Shown here: positions 9,395-18,067 of the stretch, piece after piece
Layout of the letters: each line of letters starts with the position of its first letter
Numbering within the stretch: the stretch's first letter is position 1
Source: Pseudomonadota bacterium
Lineage (GTDB): Bacteria > Pseudomonadota > Alphaproteobacteria > Rhizobiales > Xanthobacteraceae
Direction of reading: 5' to 3'
Length of the DNA stretch: 64,000 nucleotides
Assembly (NCBI GenBank): GCA_023404675.1
Contig: JAEYAW010000029.1
Location: 62,001-126,000 of the forward strand
The notes under the pieces: model-generated
Databases searched by the model: none
The model's input: only the letters and a program-made list of their open reading frames with translations
Told to the model about the DNA's origin: nothing
Translations under genes and position numbers: made by a program

Positions 9395-10000
9395 TCAGCC
9401 TTTCGCAAACGGCTTGCTGAGGAACGGCGATCCCTTCAGGCCATAGCGCCAGGGCAGGTCGGCGGCCTTGGTGATGCCGATGCGGACGCCGCGCGCGATC
9501 TCCGGCGCGCCTTGACGCGGCAGGACGGCAAAGGGCGGCGCATCCAGCGCCAGGCCGTTGTGGGCATCGGTCACGCCGAGCGCCGCGCAGAGCTTGCCCG
9601 GCCCGGAACAGAGTGCGCGCGCCTCGTCGAGGCCGCGCCGTTCGCGCATCGCGTCCAGCCCGCGGGTGGGTTCCAGCGCCCGGATCAGCACCGCGCTCCC
9701 CGAGCCCTCGGGCTCGCAGACGACGTTCACGCACCAGTGCATTCCGTAGGAGCGGTACACGTAGACCAACCCCGGCGGCCCGAACATGACCCGGTTGCGC
9801 GGCGTCGGCCCGCGATAGGAGTGCGCCGCCGGGTCGGTGTGGTGATAGGCTTCCACCTCGACGATGACGCCGCCGATTCCATCGACCAGCAGGGTGGCGC
9901 CGATCAGGTCGGGCGCGACCGCGTGCACGCTGCGGGCGAAGAAGTCGCGGCCAAGGTGGCGGATGGCTTTGTGCCGGGAGGTTTTCGGGGAGCGGAGCAT
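9395..10000 (-). CDS. 3-methyladenine DNA glycosylase (AAG/MPG family)
   Basis: 201 residues, the size of bacterial AAG-type glycosylases. It excises alkylated purines (3-methyladenine, hypoxanthine) to start base-excision repair. Visible family features are LGRDFFARSVHAVAPDLIGATL, the catalytic Glu in VIVEVEAYHHTDPAAHS, the DNA-intercalating region GPPGLVYVYRSYGMHWC, and the C-terminal GPGKLCAALGV. The ORF start at 10000 fits the family N-terminus. It is a single gene, divergent from lipA with about 125 bases between them. Confidence 0.93.
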   Translation of the reverse strand: MLRSPKTSRHKAIRHLGRDFFARSVHAVAPDLIGATLLVDGIGGVIVEVEAYHHTDPAAHSYRGPTPRNRVMFGPPGLVYVYRSYGMHWCVNVVCEPEGSGSAVLIRALEPTRGLDAMRERRGLDEARALCSGPGKLCAALGVTDAHNGLALDAPPFAVLPRQGAPEIARGVRIGITKAADLPWRYGLKGSPFLSKPFAKG

Positions 10001-10124
10001 CGTTGCAGGATCGGGGACGGGAGTCCGTCCAGTCTACGCGAGACGTTCCAGAGTTGCACGGCTGGCATGGCTTGCGGCTGTCGGGCCAAGGGCTTAGGTA
10101 ATCGGGCTGAATACGGAATAGTCC

Positions 10125-11078
10125 ATGGTTGTTATCGTCGATACGGTTTCGGACAAGCAGATCAGGCCGCGCCACCCTGAAAAGGCGAACCGGCCCGATG
10201 CGCTGTCGCCATCCAAGCCCGACTGGATTCGCGTGCGGGCCCCGAACACCCGGGGCTATGCCGACACGCGCAAGATCGTGCGCGACAACAAGCTGGTGAC
10301 GGTGTGCGAGGAGGCCGGCTGTCCCAATATCGGCGAGTGCTGGGACAAGAAGCACGCCACCTTCATGATCATGGGCGACACCTGCACCCGCGCCTGCGCG
10401 TTCTGCAACGTGCGCACCGGGATGCCGGACGCGCTCGACGCGCTGGAGCCGCAGCAGGTGGCCGATGCGACCGCCAAGCTCGGGCTGGCCCATGTGGTCA
10501 TTACATCGGTTGACCGCGACGATCTCGCCGACGGCGGGGCGGCGCATTTCGCGAAGACCATCCGCGCCATCCGCGCCGCGTGCCCGACCACGACCATCGA
10601 GATTCTGACGCCGGATTTCCTGCGCAAGCCGGGTGCCCTCGAAGTGGTGGTCGAGGCGAAGCCGGACGTCTTCAACCACAATCTCGAAACGGTGCCCGGC
10701 CGTTATCTCACGGTGCGGCCGGGCGCCCGCTACTTCCATTCGCTGCGCCTGCTGCAGCGGGTGAAGGAGCTCGACCCGACGATGTTCACCAAGTCCGGCA
10801 TCATGGTCGGGCTCGGCGAGGAGCGTCACGAGGTCCTGCAGGTGATGGACGACATGCGCTCGGCCGATATCGACTTCCTCACCATCGGCCAGTATCTGCA
10901 GCCGAGCCGCAAGCATCATGCGGTGATGCGTTTTGTGACGCCGGACGAATTCGCGGGCTACGAGCAGACCGCCTACGCCAAGGGATTCCTGATGGTGTCG
11001 GCAAGCCCGCTGACGCGCTCGTCGCACCATGCCGGAGACGATTTCGCCAAGCTCAAGGCCGCCCGCGCCGCGCGCTGA
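10125..11078 (+). CDS. lipA: Lipoyl synthase
   Basis: 317 residues, radical-SAM enzyme that inserts two sulfurs into octanoyl groups on lipoyl domains of dehydrogenase complexes. Both iron-sulfur sites are visible: the auxiliary cluster cysteines C61, C66 and C72 (VCEEAGCPNIGEC) and the radical-SAM motif C87-x3-C91-x2-C94. The C-terminal serine ligand is in the LTRSSHHAGDDF block, where most members have RSSYHA. ATG 10125 fits the family. The gene is followed after 29 bases by a small kinase and then, beyond a repeat, by ratA. Confidence 0.96.
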   Translation: MVVIVDTVSDKQIRPRHPEKANRPDALSPSKPDWIRVRAPNTRGYADTRKIVRDNKLVTVCEEAGCPNIGECWDKKHATFMIMGDTCTRACAFCNVRTGMPDALDALEPQQVADATAKLGLAHVVITSVDRDDLADGGAAHFAKTIRAIRAACPTTTIEILTPDFLRKPGALEVVVEAKPDVFNHNLETVPGRYLTVRPGARYFHSLRLLQRVKELDPTMFTKSGIMVGLGEERHEVLQVMDDMRSADIDFLTIGQYLQPSRKHHAVMRFVTPDEFAGYEQTAYAKGFLMVSASPLTRSSHHAGDDFAKLKAARAAR

Positions 11079-11107
11079 GGCACAGGCCACGACTGGATGG
11101 CGATGTC

Positions 11108-11617
11108 ATGCAACGCGTCATGATTCTGGGATCATCCGGTGCAGGCAAGTCGACCTTTGCGGCGCGGCTCGCCGCGCTTTCCGGGTTGCCCAACGTGTCG
11201 CTCGACGCGATCTACTGGCAGCCGGGCTGGAAAGCTCCCGAACGGGCGATTTTCGACCGGCAGGTCGAGGACGTGGCGCGCGCAGAGCGCTGGATCATCG
11301 ACGGGAATTATCTGAGTCATGGCGTTGCATCTCGGCTTGGCCGCGCCGATACGCTGATCTGGTTCGACCTGCCCCGGCTGACATGCATGACGGGCGTTCT
11401 CGGCAGGATTGCGCGGACTTACGGGCGCGTCCGGCCGGAGATGGCGCCGGGGTGCCCGGAGCAGATCGATCTGGCGTTTCTGCGTTATGTATGGACCTAT
11501 CGTGCGCTTCAGCGACCGAAACTGATAGAAGCCTTCCGCCATCTCCGCGCGGACCAGACTCTGGTCGCGTTCCGAAGCCGCAGGGATGCAAGCGATTACC
11601 TCGCGCGGTTCATATAG
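11108..11617 (+). CDS. Small P-loop kinase-like ATPase (adenylate-kinase/FlaR-like)
   Basis: 169 residues. The N-terminus carries a Walker A motif, GSSGAGKS at residues 8-15, followed by the LPNVSLDAIYWQPGW block and WIIDGNYLS, which are typical of the adenylate-kinase-related group annotated as FlaR or DNA-topology-modulation proteins. A VIWFDLP-type Walker B strand (LIWFDLPR) follows. The true substrate of this group is unknown. ATG 11108 is taken as the start because the Walker strand must begin near it. The gene lies 29 bases after lipA and its stop codon touches the start of a dispersed palindromic repeat (11616). It therefore appears to have been placed in the usual lipA-ratA junction. 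Confidence 0.8.
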   Translation: MQRVMILGSSGAGKSTFAARLAALSGLPNVSLDAIYWQPGWKAPERAIFDRQVEDVARAERWIIDGNYLSHGVASRLGRADTLIWFDLPRLTCMTGVLGRIARTYGRVRPEMAPGCPEQIDLAFLRYVWTYRALQRPKLIEAFRHLRADQTLVAFRSRRDASDYLARFI

Positions 11618-11716
11618 CGTTTTCGAGCGAAGTGGAGACCGGTTCGCGTGAAGAAAACGCACCAGATCAAAAACTTGGAGCCGTTCGGCGATTCAACGAA
11701 AAGCTGAGCTGCTCCA
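11616..11716 (+). repeat. Dispersed palindromic repeat, copy A
   Basis: About 101 bases, nearly identical to the copy at 12217-12316 and in the same orientation. It contains two hairpins. The first pairs GCGTTTTC with GAAAACGC around GAGCGAAGTGG...TTCGCGTGAA. The second pairs AGC-rich arms around GATTCAACGAAAA. From memory this is a family of intergenic repeats abundant in Bradyrhizobium and Rhodopseudomonas genomes. The first two bases overlap the stop codon of the kinase gene. Confidence 0.85.
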
Positions 11717-11739
11717 GTCACAGGCTAGACGGACATTCG

Positions 11740-12207
11740 ATGCCTCAATTCGCCAATACGCGCCGCGTTCGCCACAGCGCCGACCAGATGTTCGATCTCG
11801 TCGCGGATGTGGAGCGCTATCCCGAATTCGTGCCGATGTGCGAGGCGCTGAAGGTGCGGCAGCGCACGCCGCAGGCCGACGGCACCGAGGTGATCGTTGC
11901 AGACATGACGGTGTCGTTCAGGCTGGTGCGCGAGACCTTCACCAGCCGCGTGGTGCTGGATCGCGCCCGGCGCAAGATTACGGTCGAGTATCTGCGCGGG
12001 CCATTCAGCAAGATGGAGAACCGCTGGACCTTCGAGCCGCGCGGCGATGACGCCTGCGATGTCGGCTTCTTTATTTCCTACGAGTTCAGGAGCCGGATGC
12101 TGGCGATGCTGATGGGCGCGATGTTCGACGCCGCGTTTCAGCGTTTCGCGTCCGCTTTCGAGACCCGCGCCGACAAGGTCTACGGCCTTTCGCGCGCCGG
12201 CGCGTAA
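11740..12207 (+). CDS. ratA: RatA/COQ10-type START-domain protein
   Basis: 155 residues, polyketide-cyclase/START fold. Family signatures are MPQFANTRRVRHSADQMFDLVADVERYPEFVPMC at the start and a closing FDAAFQRFASAFETRADKVYG. Relatives are annotated either as the ribosome-association toxin RatA or as the ubiquinone-binding chaperone COQ10, and for alphaproteobacteria the COQ10-like lipid-binding role is the more likely inference. No antitoxin-like gene is adjacent. ATG 11740 is the only sensible start, as the long frame upstream is a shadow of lipA. The gene sits exactly between two direct copies of a palindromic repeat. Confidence 0.88.
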   Translation: MPQFANTRRVRHSADQMFDLVADVERYPEFVPMCEALKVRQRTPQADGTEVIVADMTVSFRLVRETFTSRVVLDRARRKITVEYLRGPFSKMENRWTFEPRGDDACDVGFFISYEFRSRMLAMLMGAMFDAAFQRFASAFETRADKVYGLSRAGA

Positions 12208-12216
12208 GCCCGTCAG

Positions 12217-12316
12217 AGCGTTTTCGAGCGAAGTGGAATCGGTTCGCGTGAAGAAAACGCGTCAAATCAAAAGACTGGAGCAGTTCAGCGATTCAACGAA
12301 AAGCTGAATTGCTCTA
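12217..12316 (+). repeat. Dispersed palindromic repeat, copy B
   Basis: About 100 bases, a direct copy of the repeat at 11616-11716, with around a dozen differences. The first arm pair is GCGTTTTC / GAAAACGC. The second is AGCAGTTCAGC / GCTGAATTGCT around GATTCAACGAAAA. Its last three bases supply the stop codon of cinA on the opposite strand. It may also act as a bidirectional terminator between ratA and cinA. Confidence 0.85.
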
Positions 12317-12919
12317 GGTTCGCTTCGGCCGCCGCCGGGTTGCTGTCGCCGCGGGGTTGCGTTTGACGGCGGTCTTGCGCGGACGGCTTCGCGTGGCCGC
12401 AGCCTGAACGACCTTCTTGGGCGCTTTCGGACCGCGGGCGATGTCCATCAGCATCTTGAGTGCCTCGGCGACGGAGCGTTGCCGGACGGCGCTGCGTCCG
12501 ATGGCGCCGAACCGCACCTCACGATGGATCAGGCGGCCGTCCCGCGCGGCTGCGGCAAAATGAACCAGCCCCACCGGCTTGCCGGGCGTGGCCCCGCCGG
12601 GGCCGGCAATGCCGGTGATGGCGACCGATAGATCGGCATCGGCATTTTCCAGCGCACCGAACGCCATCGCCGTGGCGGTCTCCTTGCTGACCGCTCCGAA
12701 GGTTGCCAGCGTCGCCGGCTTGACGCCCAGCATGGCCTGTTTGGCTTCGTTGGAATAGGTGACGAATCCACGATCCACGACGTCCGAAGAGCCGGGGATG
12801 TCCGTCAGCGCGGCTGCGACCAGCCCACCGGTGCAGGACTCGGCGGTGACGATCGTGAGCTTGCGCATCCGGCAGAGATCGAGCAGCGAGCGGGAGAGGG
12901 CACGGCTGTCGCTGCTCAT
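12314..12919 (-). CDS. CinA C-terminal-domain protein (NMN amidase-like) with basic tail
   Basis: 201 residues. The first ~155 are the CinA amidase domain: VTAESCTGGLVAAALTDIPGSS, VTYSNEAKQAMLGV, and ITGIAGPGGATPGKPVGLVHFA. This domain hydrolyses nicotinamide mononucleotide (PncC activity) in NAD salvage. The last ~45 residues are a Lys/Arg/Ala/Pro-rich tail (TRSRPRKTAVKRNP and so on) that the domain does not need, and it looks nucleic-acid-binding. The stop codon falls in repeat copy B. It lies 10 bases downstream of ispDF on the same strand, so the two are probably co-transcribed. Confidence 0.9.
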   Translation of the reverse strand: MSSDSRALSRSLLDLCRMRKLTIVTAESCTGGLVAAALTDIPGSSDVVDRGFVTYSNEAKQAMLGVKPATLATFGAVSKETATAMAFGALENADADLSVAITGIAGPGGATPGKPVGLVHFAAAARDGRLIHREVRFGAIGRSAVRQRSVAEALKMLMDIARGPKAPKKVVQAAATRSRPRKTAVKRNPAATATRRRPKRT

Positions 12920-12929
12920 GGAGGGTGCC

Positions 12930-14135
12930 TCATATATCCCAGGGCAGACGGAGGGTGGCGCTCGCCATCGCGGCGATGCCCTCGCGGCGGCCGGTGAAGC
13001 CGAGGCGCTCGCTGGTCGTGGCCTTCACCGCGACGCGGGAGATCGGAAGCCCGGCGATCTCGGCGACGCGCGCACGCATGGCGTCGCGATGCGGTCCGAT
13101 CTTGGGAGCCTCGCAGATCAGCGTGACATCAAGATGAGCGACGCGCCCGCCGCGCGCCGTCACGCGTTCGATCGCATATGTGAGAAACTGATCGGACGAC
13201 GCGCCCTTCCACTTCATGTCGCTTGGCGGGAAGTGCGAACCGATGTCGCCATCCGCCAGCGCGCCGAGGATCGCGTCCACCAGCGCATGCAGGCCGACGT
13301 CGCCGTCGGAGTGCGCGAGAAAGCCCTGCGTATGCGGGATCTTTACGCCACAGATCATGACGTGGTCGCCATCGCCGAACGCGTGAACATCATAGCCCGT
13401 GCCGGTGCGCACATCGCCGAGTGCGGCGGCGAGCCGGATTTCTTCGCGCGCGAAATCGTCTGCTGTCGTGAGTTTCATATTTGCAGCATCGCCATCAAAT
13501 GTCGCCACCGTCAATCCCACCCATTCGGCGAGCGCGGCATCGTCGGTGAAATCGTCGCGGCCCTCGCGCGCGGCGCGGCGGTGCGCTTCAAGGATCGCAT
13601 CGAAGCGAAAGGTCTGCGGTGTCTGGGCGGCGCGAAGGCTGGCCCGTTCCGGCGTGGCGGTGATCATGCCGCCGGCGTCGACGACCTTGATGGTGTCGGT
13701 GACGGGGACGACGGGAATCGCCGCGCCGGTCGGGAGCGCCGCTGTAATCGCGCGGTCGATGAGTGCTTCGGTAACGAAGGGACGGGCGGCGTCGTGGATC
13801 AGCACGACGTCCGGTGCGTCGGCGGCCAGCGCCTCAAGCCCGGCCCGCACCGAGGCCTGCCGGGTCGCGCCGCCAGGGACCGGCGCGCGAAAGGAAAGCT
13901 CCCCCGCGGCCTCGGCGAAGACCTGCACGTCGTTCGGGCTGACCACCGGCTGCACCGCCATCAGCCGCGAATGTGTGCAAAATGGCGTCATCGACCGCGC
14001 GATTACAGTTCTTCCGCCGATTTTGCGGTATTGCTTCGGGCCGCCGGGGCCGGCGCGAAGGCCCTGGCCAGCGGCGACGATGATGGCGGCGGCTTTCGGC
14101 GTGTCTGTCATAAAAACGGCTGTTCCGGTGGGCAT
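12930..14135 (-). CDS. ispDF: Bifunctional IspD/IspF isoprenoid enzyme
   Basis: 401 residues. Residues ~10-230 are IspD (MEP cytidylyltransferase): IIVAAGQGLRAGPGGPKQY, then VLIHDAARPFV. Residues ~240-401 are IspF (MECDP synthase), with the metal motif GTGYDVHAF and HSDGDVGLHALVDAILGA. The fusion is standard in alphaproteobacteria and covers two steps of the MEP pathway to isoprenoids and hopanoids. An internal ATG at 14111 (MTDTPKAAAI) is an alternative start eight residues in. It is divergent from dusB across ~145 bases that must hold both promoters. Confidence 0.95.
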   Translation of the reverse strand: MPTGTAVFMTDTPKAAAIIVAAGQGLRAGPGGPKQYRKIGGRTVIARSMTPFCTHSRLMAVQPVVSPNDVQVFAEAAGELSFRAPVPGGATRQASVRAGLEALAADAPDVVLIHDAARPFVTEALIDRAITAALPTGAAIPVVPVTDTIKVVDAGGMITATPERASLRAAQTPQTFRFDAILEAHRRAAREGRDDFTDDAALAEWVGLTVATFDGDAANMKLTTADDFAREEIRLAAALGDVRTGTGYDVHAFGDGDHVMICGVKIPHTQGFLAHSDGDVGLHALVDAILGALADGDIGSHFPPSDMKWKGASSDQFLTYAIERVTARGGRVAHLDVTLICEAPKIGPHRDAMRARVAEIAGLPISRVAVKATTSERLGFTGRREGIAAMASATLRLPWDI

Positions 14136-14281
14136 TGGCGGGGTGGCGGCGAGCCCTTATCACGGGGATGGCCGTCCCGCACAGGACAAATGCCTGCTAC
14201 GCCTGAGAGTTTTGCTGCGACGCAGTTGCCGTACGATTTGGCTTGGCTAAACTGTAGGCATTGGGTTATTATGCCCAAGAA

Positions 14282-15385
14282 ATGAGCGAGCCCGTTGTCG
14301 CAACGATGCGATCGGTCGTAAACGTGAGCACCCCTTTGAGCAAGACCCAGAGCGACAGCTCGAGCGATCCGCGCCCGGGACGTCTTCAGATTGGCGGTGT
14401 TTCCACGGCCAATCCGGCGATCCTTGCCCCGATGTCGGGCATCACGGATGCGCCGTTCCGCAAGCTCGCCGCCCGGCTCGGCGCGGGGCTCGTCGTGTCC
14501 GAGATGACCGCAAGCGACGATCTCGCATGCGGCCGGCCTATTTCCCGCCTGCGCTGCGAGGCGAGTGGGATCGGTCCCCATGTTGTCCAGCTGGCCGGCT
14601 GCGAGGCGCGCTGGATGGAGGAGGGCGCCCGGATCGCCGAGGCCGCCGGCGCCGACATCATCGATATCAACATGGGCTGCCCCGCGCGCCATGTCACCGG
14701 CAGCCAGTCCGGCTCGGCTCTGATGCGCGACCTCGATCATGCGCTGACGCTGATCGAGGCGACCGTGCGGGCGGTCCGCGTCCCGGTCACGCTGAAGATG
14801 CGCCTCGGCTGGGACCATCATTCGCTCAACGCCCCCGAACTCGCGCGGCGCGCCGAAGTCGCCGGCATCCGGATGATCACGGTGCACGGACGCACGCGCT
14901 GCCAGTTCTACAAGGGCGAGGCCGACTGGCGCGCGGTGCGCAAGGTCCGGGAGGCGACGACGCTGCCGCTTGTCGTCAACGGCGATATCACCACATTCGA
15001 CGAGGCTTCCCGCGCGCTTGACGAGTCGGGCGCGGACGCCGTGATGATCGGGCGCGGCGCACAGGGGCGGCCGTGGCTGCCGGGACAGATCGGGCGCCGG
15101 CTCACAGGCGGCGCACCGGAAGCCGCGCCGCCGCTCGATGAACAGTTCGATATGGTTGCGTCACTCTATGAGGCCGTGGTGTCCCACTATGGCATGCGCA
15201 TCGGTCTGCGCCACGCACGCAAGCACCTGGGCTGGTCGCTGGACGTCGCCGCCGAAACGGCGTCGGCATCGCCTGAACAGCTCAAGCACTGGCGTCAGGC
15301 GATCCTGACGACCGAGGATCCCGCGACGGTGCATCGCGGACTGCGCGATGCGTTCGACGATTTCGCATGGAGGGCCGCCGCGTGA
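14282..15385 (+). CDS. dusB: tRNA-dihydrouridine synthase (NifR3-like)
   Basis: 367 residues from the ATG at 14282. FMN-dependent TIM barrel. Signatures are ILAPMSGITDAPFRKLA, the catalytic cysteine in INMGCPARHVTG, VHGRTRCQFYKGEADW, and the FMN phosphate site MIGRGAQGRPWL. It reduces uridine to dihydrouridine in tRNA D-loops. It is the first gene of the nifR3-ntrB-ntrC operon that is conserved in rhizobia and purple bacteria. An upstream in-frame TTG (14261) and a downstream ATG (14306) are alternative starts. The stop codon overlaps the alternative GTG start of ntrB, which suggests translational coupling. Confidence 0.93.
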   Translation: MSEPVVATMRSVVNVSTPLSKTQSDSSSDPRPGRLQIGGVSTANPAILAPMSGITDAPFRKLAARLGAGLVVSEMTASDDLACGRPISRLRCEASGIGPHVVQLAGCEARWMEEGARIAEAAGADIIDINMGCPARHVTGSQSGSALMRDLDHALTLIEATVRAVRVPVTLKMRLGWDHHSLNAPELARRAEVAGIRMITVHGRTRCQFYKGEADWRAVRKVREATTLPLVVNGDITTFDEASRALDESGADAVMIGRGAQGRPWLPGQIGRRLTGGAPEAAPPLDEQFDMVASLYEAVVSHYGMRIGLRHARKHLGWSLDVAAETASASPEQLKHWRQAILTTEDPATVHRGLRDAFDDFAWRAAA

Positions 15386-16557
15386 ACCTCGCCGCCAGCC
15401 AGCATCCATCCTCCGCCAATGTCAGCGAGGCGCTGCTCAACGCGCTGCCCAATCCGGTGCTGCTGATTGCCCCGGATGGAAAGATCGTCGACGCCAACAT
15501 CGCGGCGGAGTCGTTCTTCGAGGCGTCGTTGCAGTTTCTGCAGCGCCAGTCGCTGAAGGACCTCGTGCCGTTCGGCAGCCCGTTGCTGGCGCTGGTCGAG
15601 CAGGTGCGGGCCGCCGGCTCGCACGTCAACGAGTACAAGGTCGACCTCGGCACGCCGCGCAACGGCGGGGACCGTCAGGTCGACCTGCATGTCGCCCCGC
15701 TTGCCGAGCGGCCGGGCCATATCGTGGTGATGCTTCAGGAGCGCACCATTGCCGACAAAATGGACCGGCAGTTGACCCATCGCAGTGCCGCGCGCTCGGT
15801 GACGGCGCTGGCGGCGATGCTGGCCCACGAGATCAAGAATCCGCTGTCCGGCATTCGCGGCGCGGCGCAATTGCTTGAACAGTCCGCCTCGCACGAAGAC
15901 CGGATGCTGACGCGGCTGATCTGCGACGAGGCCGACCGTATCGTGACGCTGGTGGACCGGATGGAGGTGTTCGGCGACGAGCGCCCCGTGACGCGGGGAC
16001 CGGTGAACATCCACTCGGTGCTCGACCACGTGAAGCGGCTCGCGCAGTCCGGCTTCGCGCGCAACGTCAAGTTCGTCGAGGATTACGATCCCTCGCTGCC
16101 GCCGGTGCTGGCCAATCAGGATCAGCTGATCCAGGTGTTCCTGAACCTCGTGAAGAACGCGGCCGAAGCGGTGGCCGACATGGGGACCGACGGCGAGATT
16201 CATCTCACCACCGCGTTCCGTCCGGGCGTTCGTCTGTCCGTGCCGGGACAAAAGACGCGGGTCTCGCTGCCCCTGGAATTCTGCGTGAAGGACAACGGGC
16301 CGGGCGTGCCCGAGGATTTGCTGCCCAATCTGTTCGATCCTTTCGTGACCACCAAGCCGACGGGAAGCGGCCTCGGCCTCGCGCTGGTCGCCAAGATCGT
16401 GGGCGATCACGGGGGCATCATCGAATGCGACTCGCAGCCGCGCAAAACGATCTTCCGGGTGCTGATGCCGATGTACAGCCCCGCCAAAACCCAGGATCCG
16501 GGTCACGCCAATGGCTCGTCTGCCGCCGCGCAGAAGCCGTCGTCGGATCCGAAATGA
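15367..16557 (+). CDS. ntrB: Nitrogen-regulation sensor kinase NtrB
   Basis: 396 residues, cytoplasmic. An N-terminal PAS domain (~20-130) is followed by the H-box MLAHEIKNPLSGIRGAA with the phosphorylated H154, an N-box (NLVKNAAEAV), and G-boxes (DNGPGVPE and GSGLGLALV). It phosphorylates or dephosphorylates NtrC under control of PII. The ATG at 15367 overlaps dusB by 19 bases. A GTG at 15382 would instead give the four-base GTGA overlap common in coupled operons, and either is possible. ntrC follows after 9 bases. Confidence 0.95.
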   Translation: MEGRRVNLAASQHPSSANVSEALLNALPNPVLLIAPDGKIVDANIAAESFFEASLQFLQRQSLKDLVPFGSPLLALVEQVRAAGSHVNEYKVDLGTPRNGGDRQVDLHVAPLAERPGHIVVMLQERTIADKMDRQLTHRSAARSVTALAAMLAHEIKNPLSGIRGAAQLLEQSASHEDRMLTRLICDEADRIVTLVDRMEVFGDERPVTRGPVNIHSVLDHVKRLAQSGFARNVKFVEDYDPSLPPVLANQDQLIQVFLNLVKNAAEAVADMGTDGEIHLTTAFRPGVRLSVPGQKTRVSLPLEFCVKDNGPGVPEDLLPNLFDPFVTTKPTGSGLGLALVAKIVGDHGGIIECDSQPRKTIFRVLMPMYSPAKTQDPGHANGSSAAAQKPSSDPK

Positions 16558-16566
16558 GGAACAGCA

Positions 16567-18009
16567 ATGCCTGCAGGTAGCATCCTCGTCGCAGACGACG
16601 ACACCGCCATTCGTACGGTTCTCAACCAGGCGCTGTCCCGCGCCGGGTATGAGGTCCGTCTCACCGGCAATGCCGCGACGCTCTGGCGCTGGATCAGTCA
16701 GGGCGCGGGCGATCTGGTCATCACGGACGTGGTGATGCCGGACGAGAACGCGTTCGATCTGCTGCCGCGCATCAAGAAGATGCGGCCCAATCTGCCCGTC
16801 ATCGTCATGAGCGCGCAGAACACGTTCATGACGGCGATCCGGGCCTCGGAGCGGGGCGCCTATGAATATCTGCCCAAGCCCTTCGACCTGAAGGAACTGA
16901 TCGCGATCGTCGGCCGGGCGCTGGCCGAGCCGAAGGACCGTCTGACCTCCAGTCATGACGAGAGCGAGTTCGAGTCGATTCCGCTGGTCGGCCGCTCCCC
17001 GGCGATGCAGGAGATCTATCGCGTCCTCGCCCGCCTGATGCAGACCGATCTGACGGTGATGATTTCCGGCGAGTCCGGTACCGGCAAGGAACTGGTGGCG
17101 CGCGCGCTGCACGACTACGGCAAGCGGCGCAATGGTCCGTTTGTCGCCGTGAACATGGCGGCGATTCCGCGCGACCTGATCGAATCCGAACTGTTCGGCC
17201 ATGAGCGCGGCGCGTTCACCGGCGCCAACACCCGCGCCTCCGGCCGCTTCGAGCAGGCCGAGGGCGGCACCCTGTTCCTGGACGAGATCGGCGACATGCC
17301 GATGGAGGCGCAGACGCGTCTGCTGCGCGTGCTCCAGCAGGGCGAATACACCACCGTCGGCGGACGCACCCCGATCAAGACCGACGTGCGGATCGTGGCA
17401 GCCTCGAACAAGGACCTGCGCATCCTGATCCAGCAGGGGCTGTTCCGCGAGGATTTGTTCTTCCGTCTCAACGTGGTGCCGCTGCGTCTTCCTCCGCTGC
17501 GCGAGCGCATCGAAGACCTGCCGGACCTGATCCGCCACTTCTTCGCGCTGGCCGAGAAGGATGGCCTGCCACCCAAGAAACTCGATTCGCAGGCCCTCGA
17601 ACGGCTGAAGCAGCATCGCTGGCCGGGCAATGTGCGCGAGCTCGAAAACCTCGCACGCCGGCTCGCCGCGCTCTATCCGCAGGAGGTCATCACCGCGCCG
17701 GTGATCGATGGCGAACTGGCTCCGCCGGCGGTGGTCTCTGGCGGCAACGCGCCCCAGACCATCGACAACCTCGGCGGAGCGGTGGAGATGTATCTGGCCT
17801 CGCACTTCGCCGGCTTCCCGAACGGCACGCCGCCGCCGGGTCTCTATCATCGCATCCTGCGGGAGATCGAGGTGCCGCTGCTGACGGCGGCGCTGGCGTC
17901 GACCCGCGGCAACCAGATTCGTGCCGCCGACCTGCTGGGCCTCAACCGCAACACGCTGCGCAAGAAGATTCGCGATCTGGATATTCAGGTCTACCGCACC
18001 GGCAGCTGA
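16567..18009 (+). CDS. ntrC: Nitrogen-regulation response regulator NtrC
   Basis: 480 residues. Receiver domain with acidic pocket D10-D12 and phospho-acceptor D54 (VITDVVMP). The central AAA+ domain has Walker A GESGTGKE, the sigma-54-contacting GAFTGA loop at residues 215-220, and Walker B TLFLDEIG. The C-terminal Fis-type HTH is RAADLLGLNRNTLRKKIRDL. It activates sigma-54 promoters of nitrogen-assimilation genes when nitrogen is limiting. A strong intrinsic terminator lies 25 bases after the stop, so the dusB-ntrB-ntrC unit ends here and ntrYX have their own promoter. Confidence 0.97.
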   Translation: MPAGSILVADDDTAIRTVLNQALSRAGYEVRLTGNAATLWRWISQGAGDLVITDVVMPDENAFDLLPRIKKMRPNLPVIVMSAQNTFMTAIRASERGAYEYLPKPFDLKELIAIVGRALAEPKDRLTSSHDESEFESIPLVGRSPAMQEIYRVLARLMQTDLTVMISGESGTGKELVARALHDYGKRRNGPFVAVNMAAIPRDLIESELFGHERGAFTGANTRASGRFEQAEGGTLFLDEIGDMPMEAQTRLLRVLQQGEYTTVGGRTPIKTDVRIVAASNKDLRILIQQGLFREDLFFRLNVVPLRLPPLRERIEDLPDLIRHFFALAEKDGLPPKKLDSQALERLKQHRWPGNVRELENLARRLAALYPQEVITAPVIDGELAPPAVVSGGNAPQTIDNLGGAVEMYLASHFAGFPNGTPPPGLYHRILREIEVPLLTAALASTRGNQIRAADLLGLNRNTLRKKIRDLDIQVYRTGS

Positions 18010-18034
18010 GATCACGTCGACCAACGACGTTTTG

Positions 18035-18067
18035 AAACGGGGCGGACAGTGATGTCCGCCCCGTTTT
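18035..18067 (+). terminator. Intrinsic terminator after ntrC
   Basis: A perfect 14-base inverted repeat: AAACGGGGCGGACA (18035-18048), GTGA loop, TGTCCGCCCCGTTT (18053-18066), running into TTTT. It is the clearest terminator in the window. Confidence 0.9.

Noticed and set aside
6006..11090. Minus-strand open frame of 1694 codons opposite popZ, valS and lipA
   Set aside because: Arg/His/Asp-rich product without domains, fully antisense to well-identified genes. Long antisense frames are normal in GC-rich DNA.
11740..12207. RatA as part of a toxin-antitoxin pair
   Set aside because: No antitoxin-like gene is adjacent, and alphaproteobacterial members are more likely COQ10-type lipid binders.
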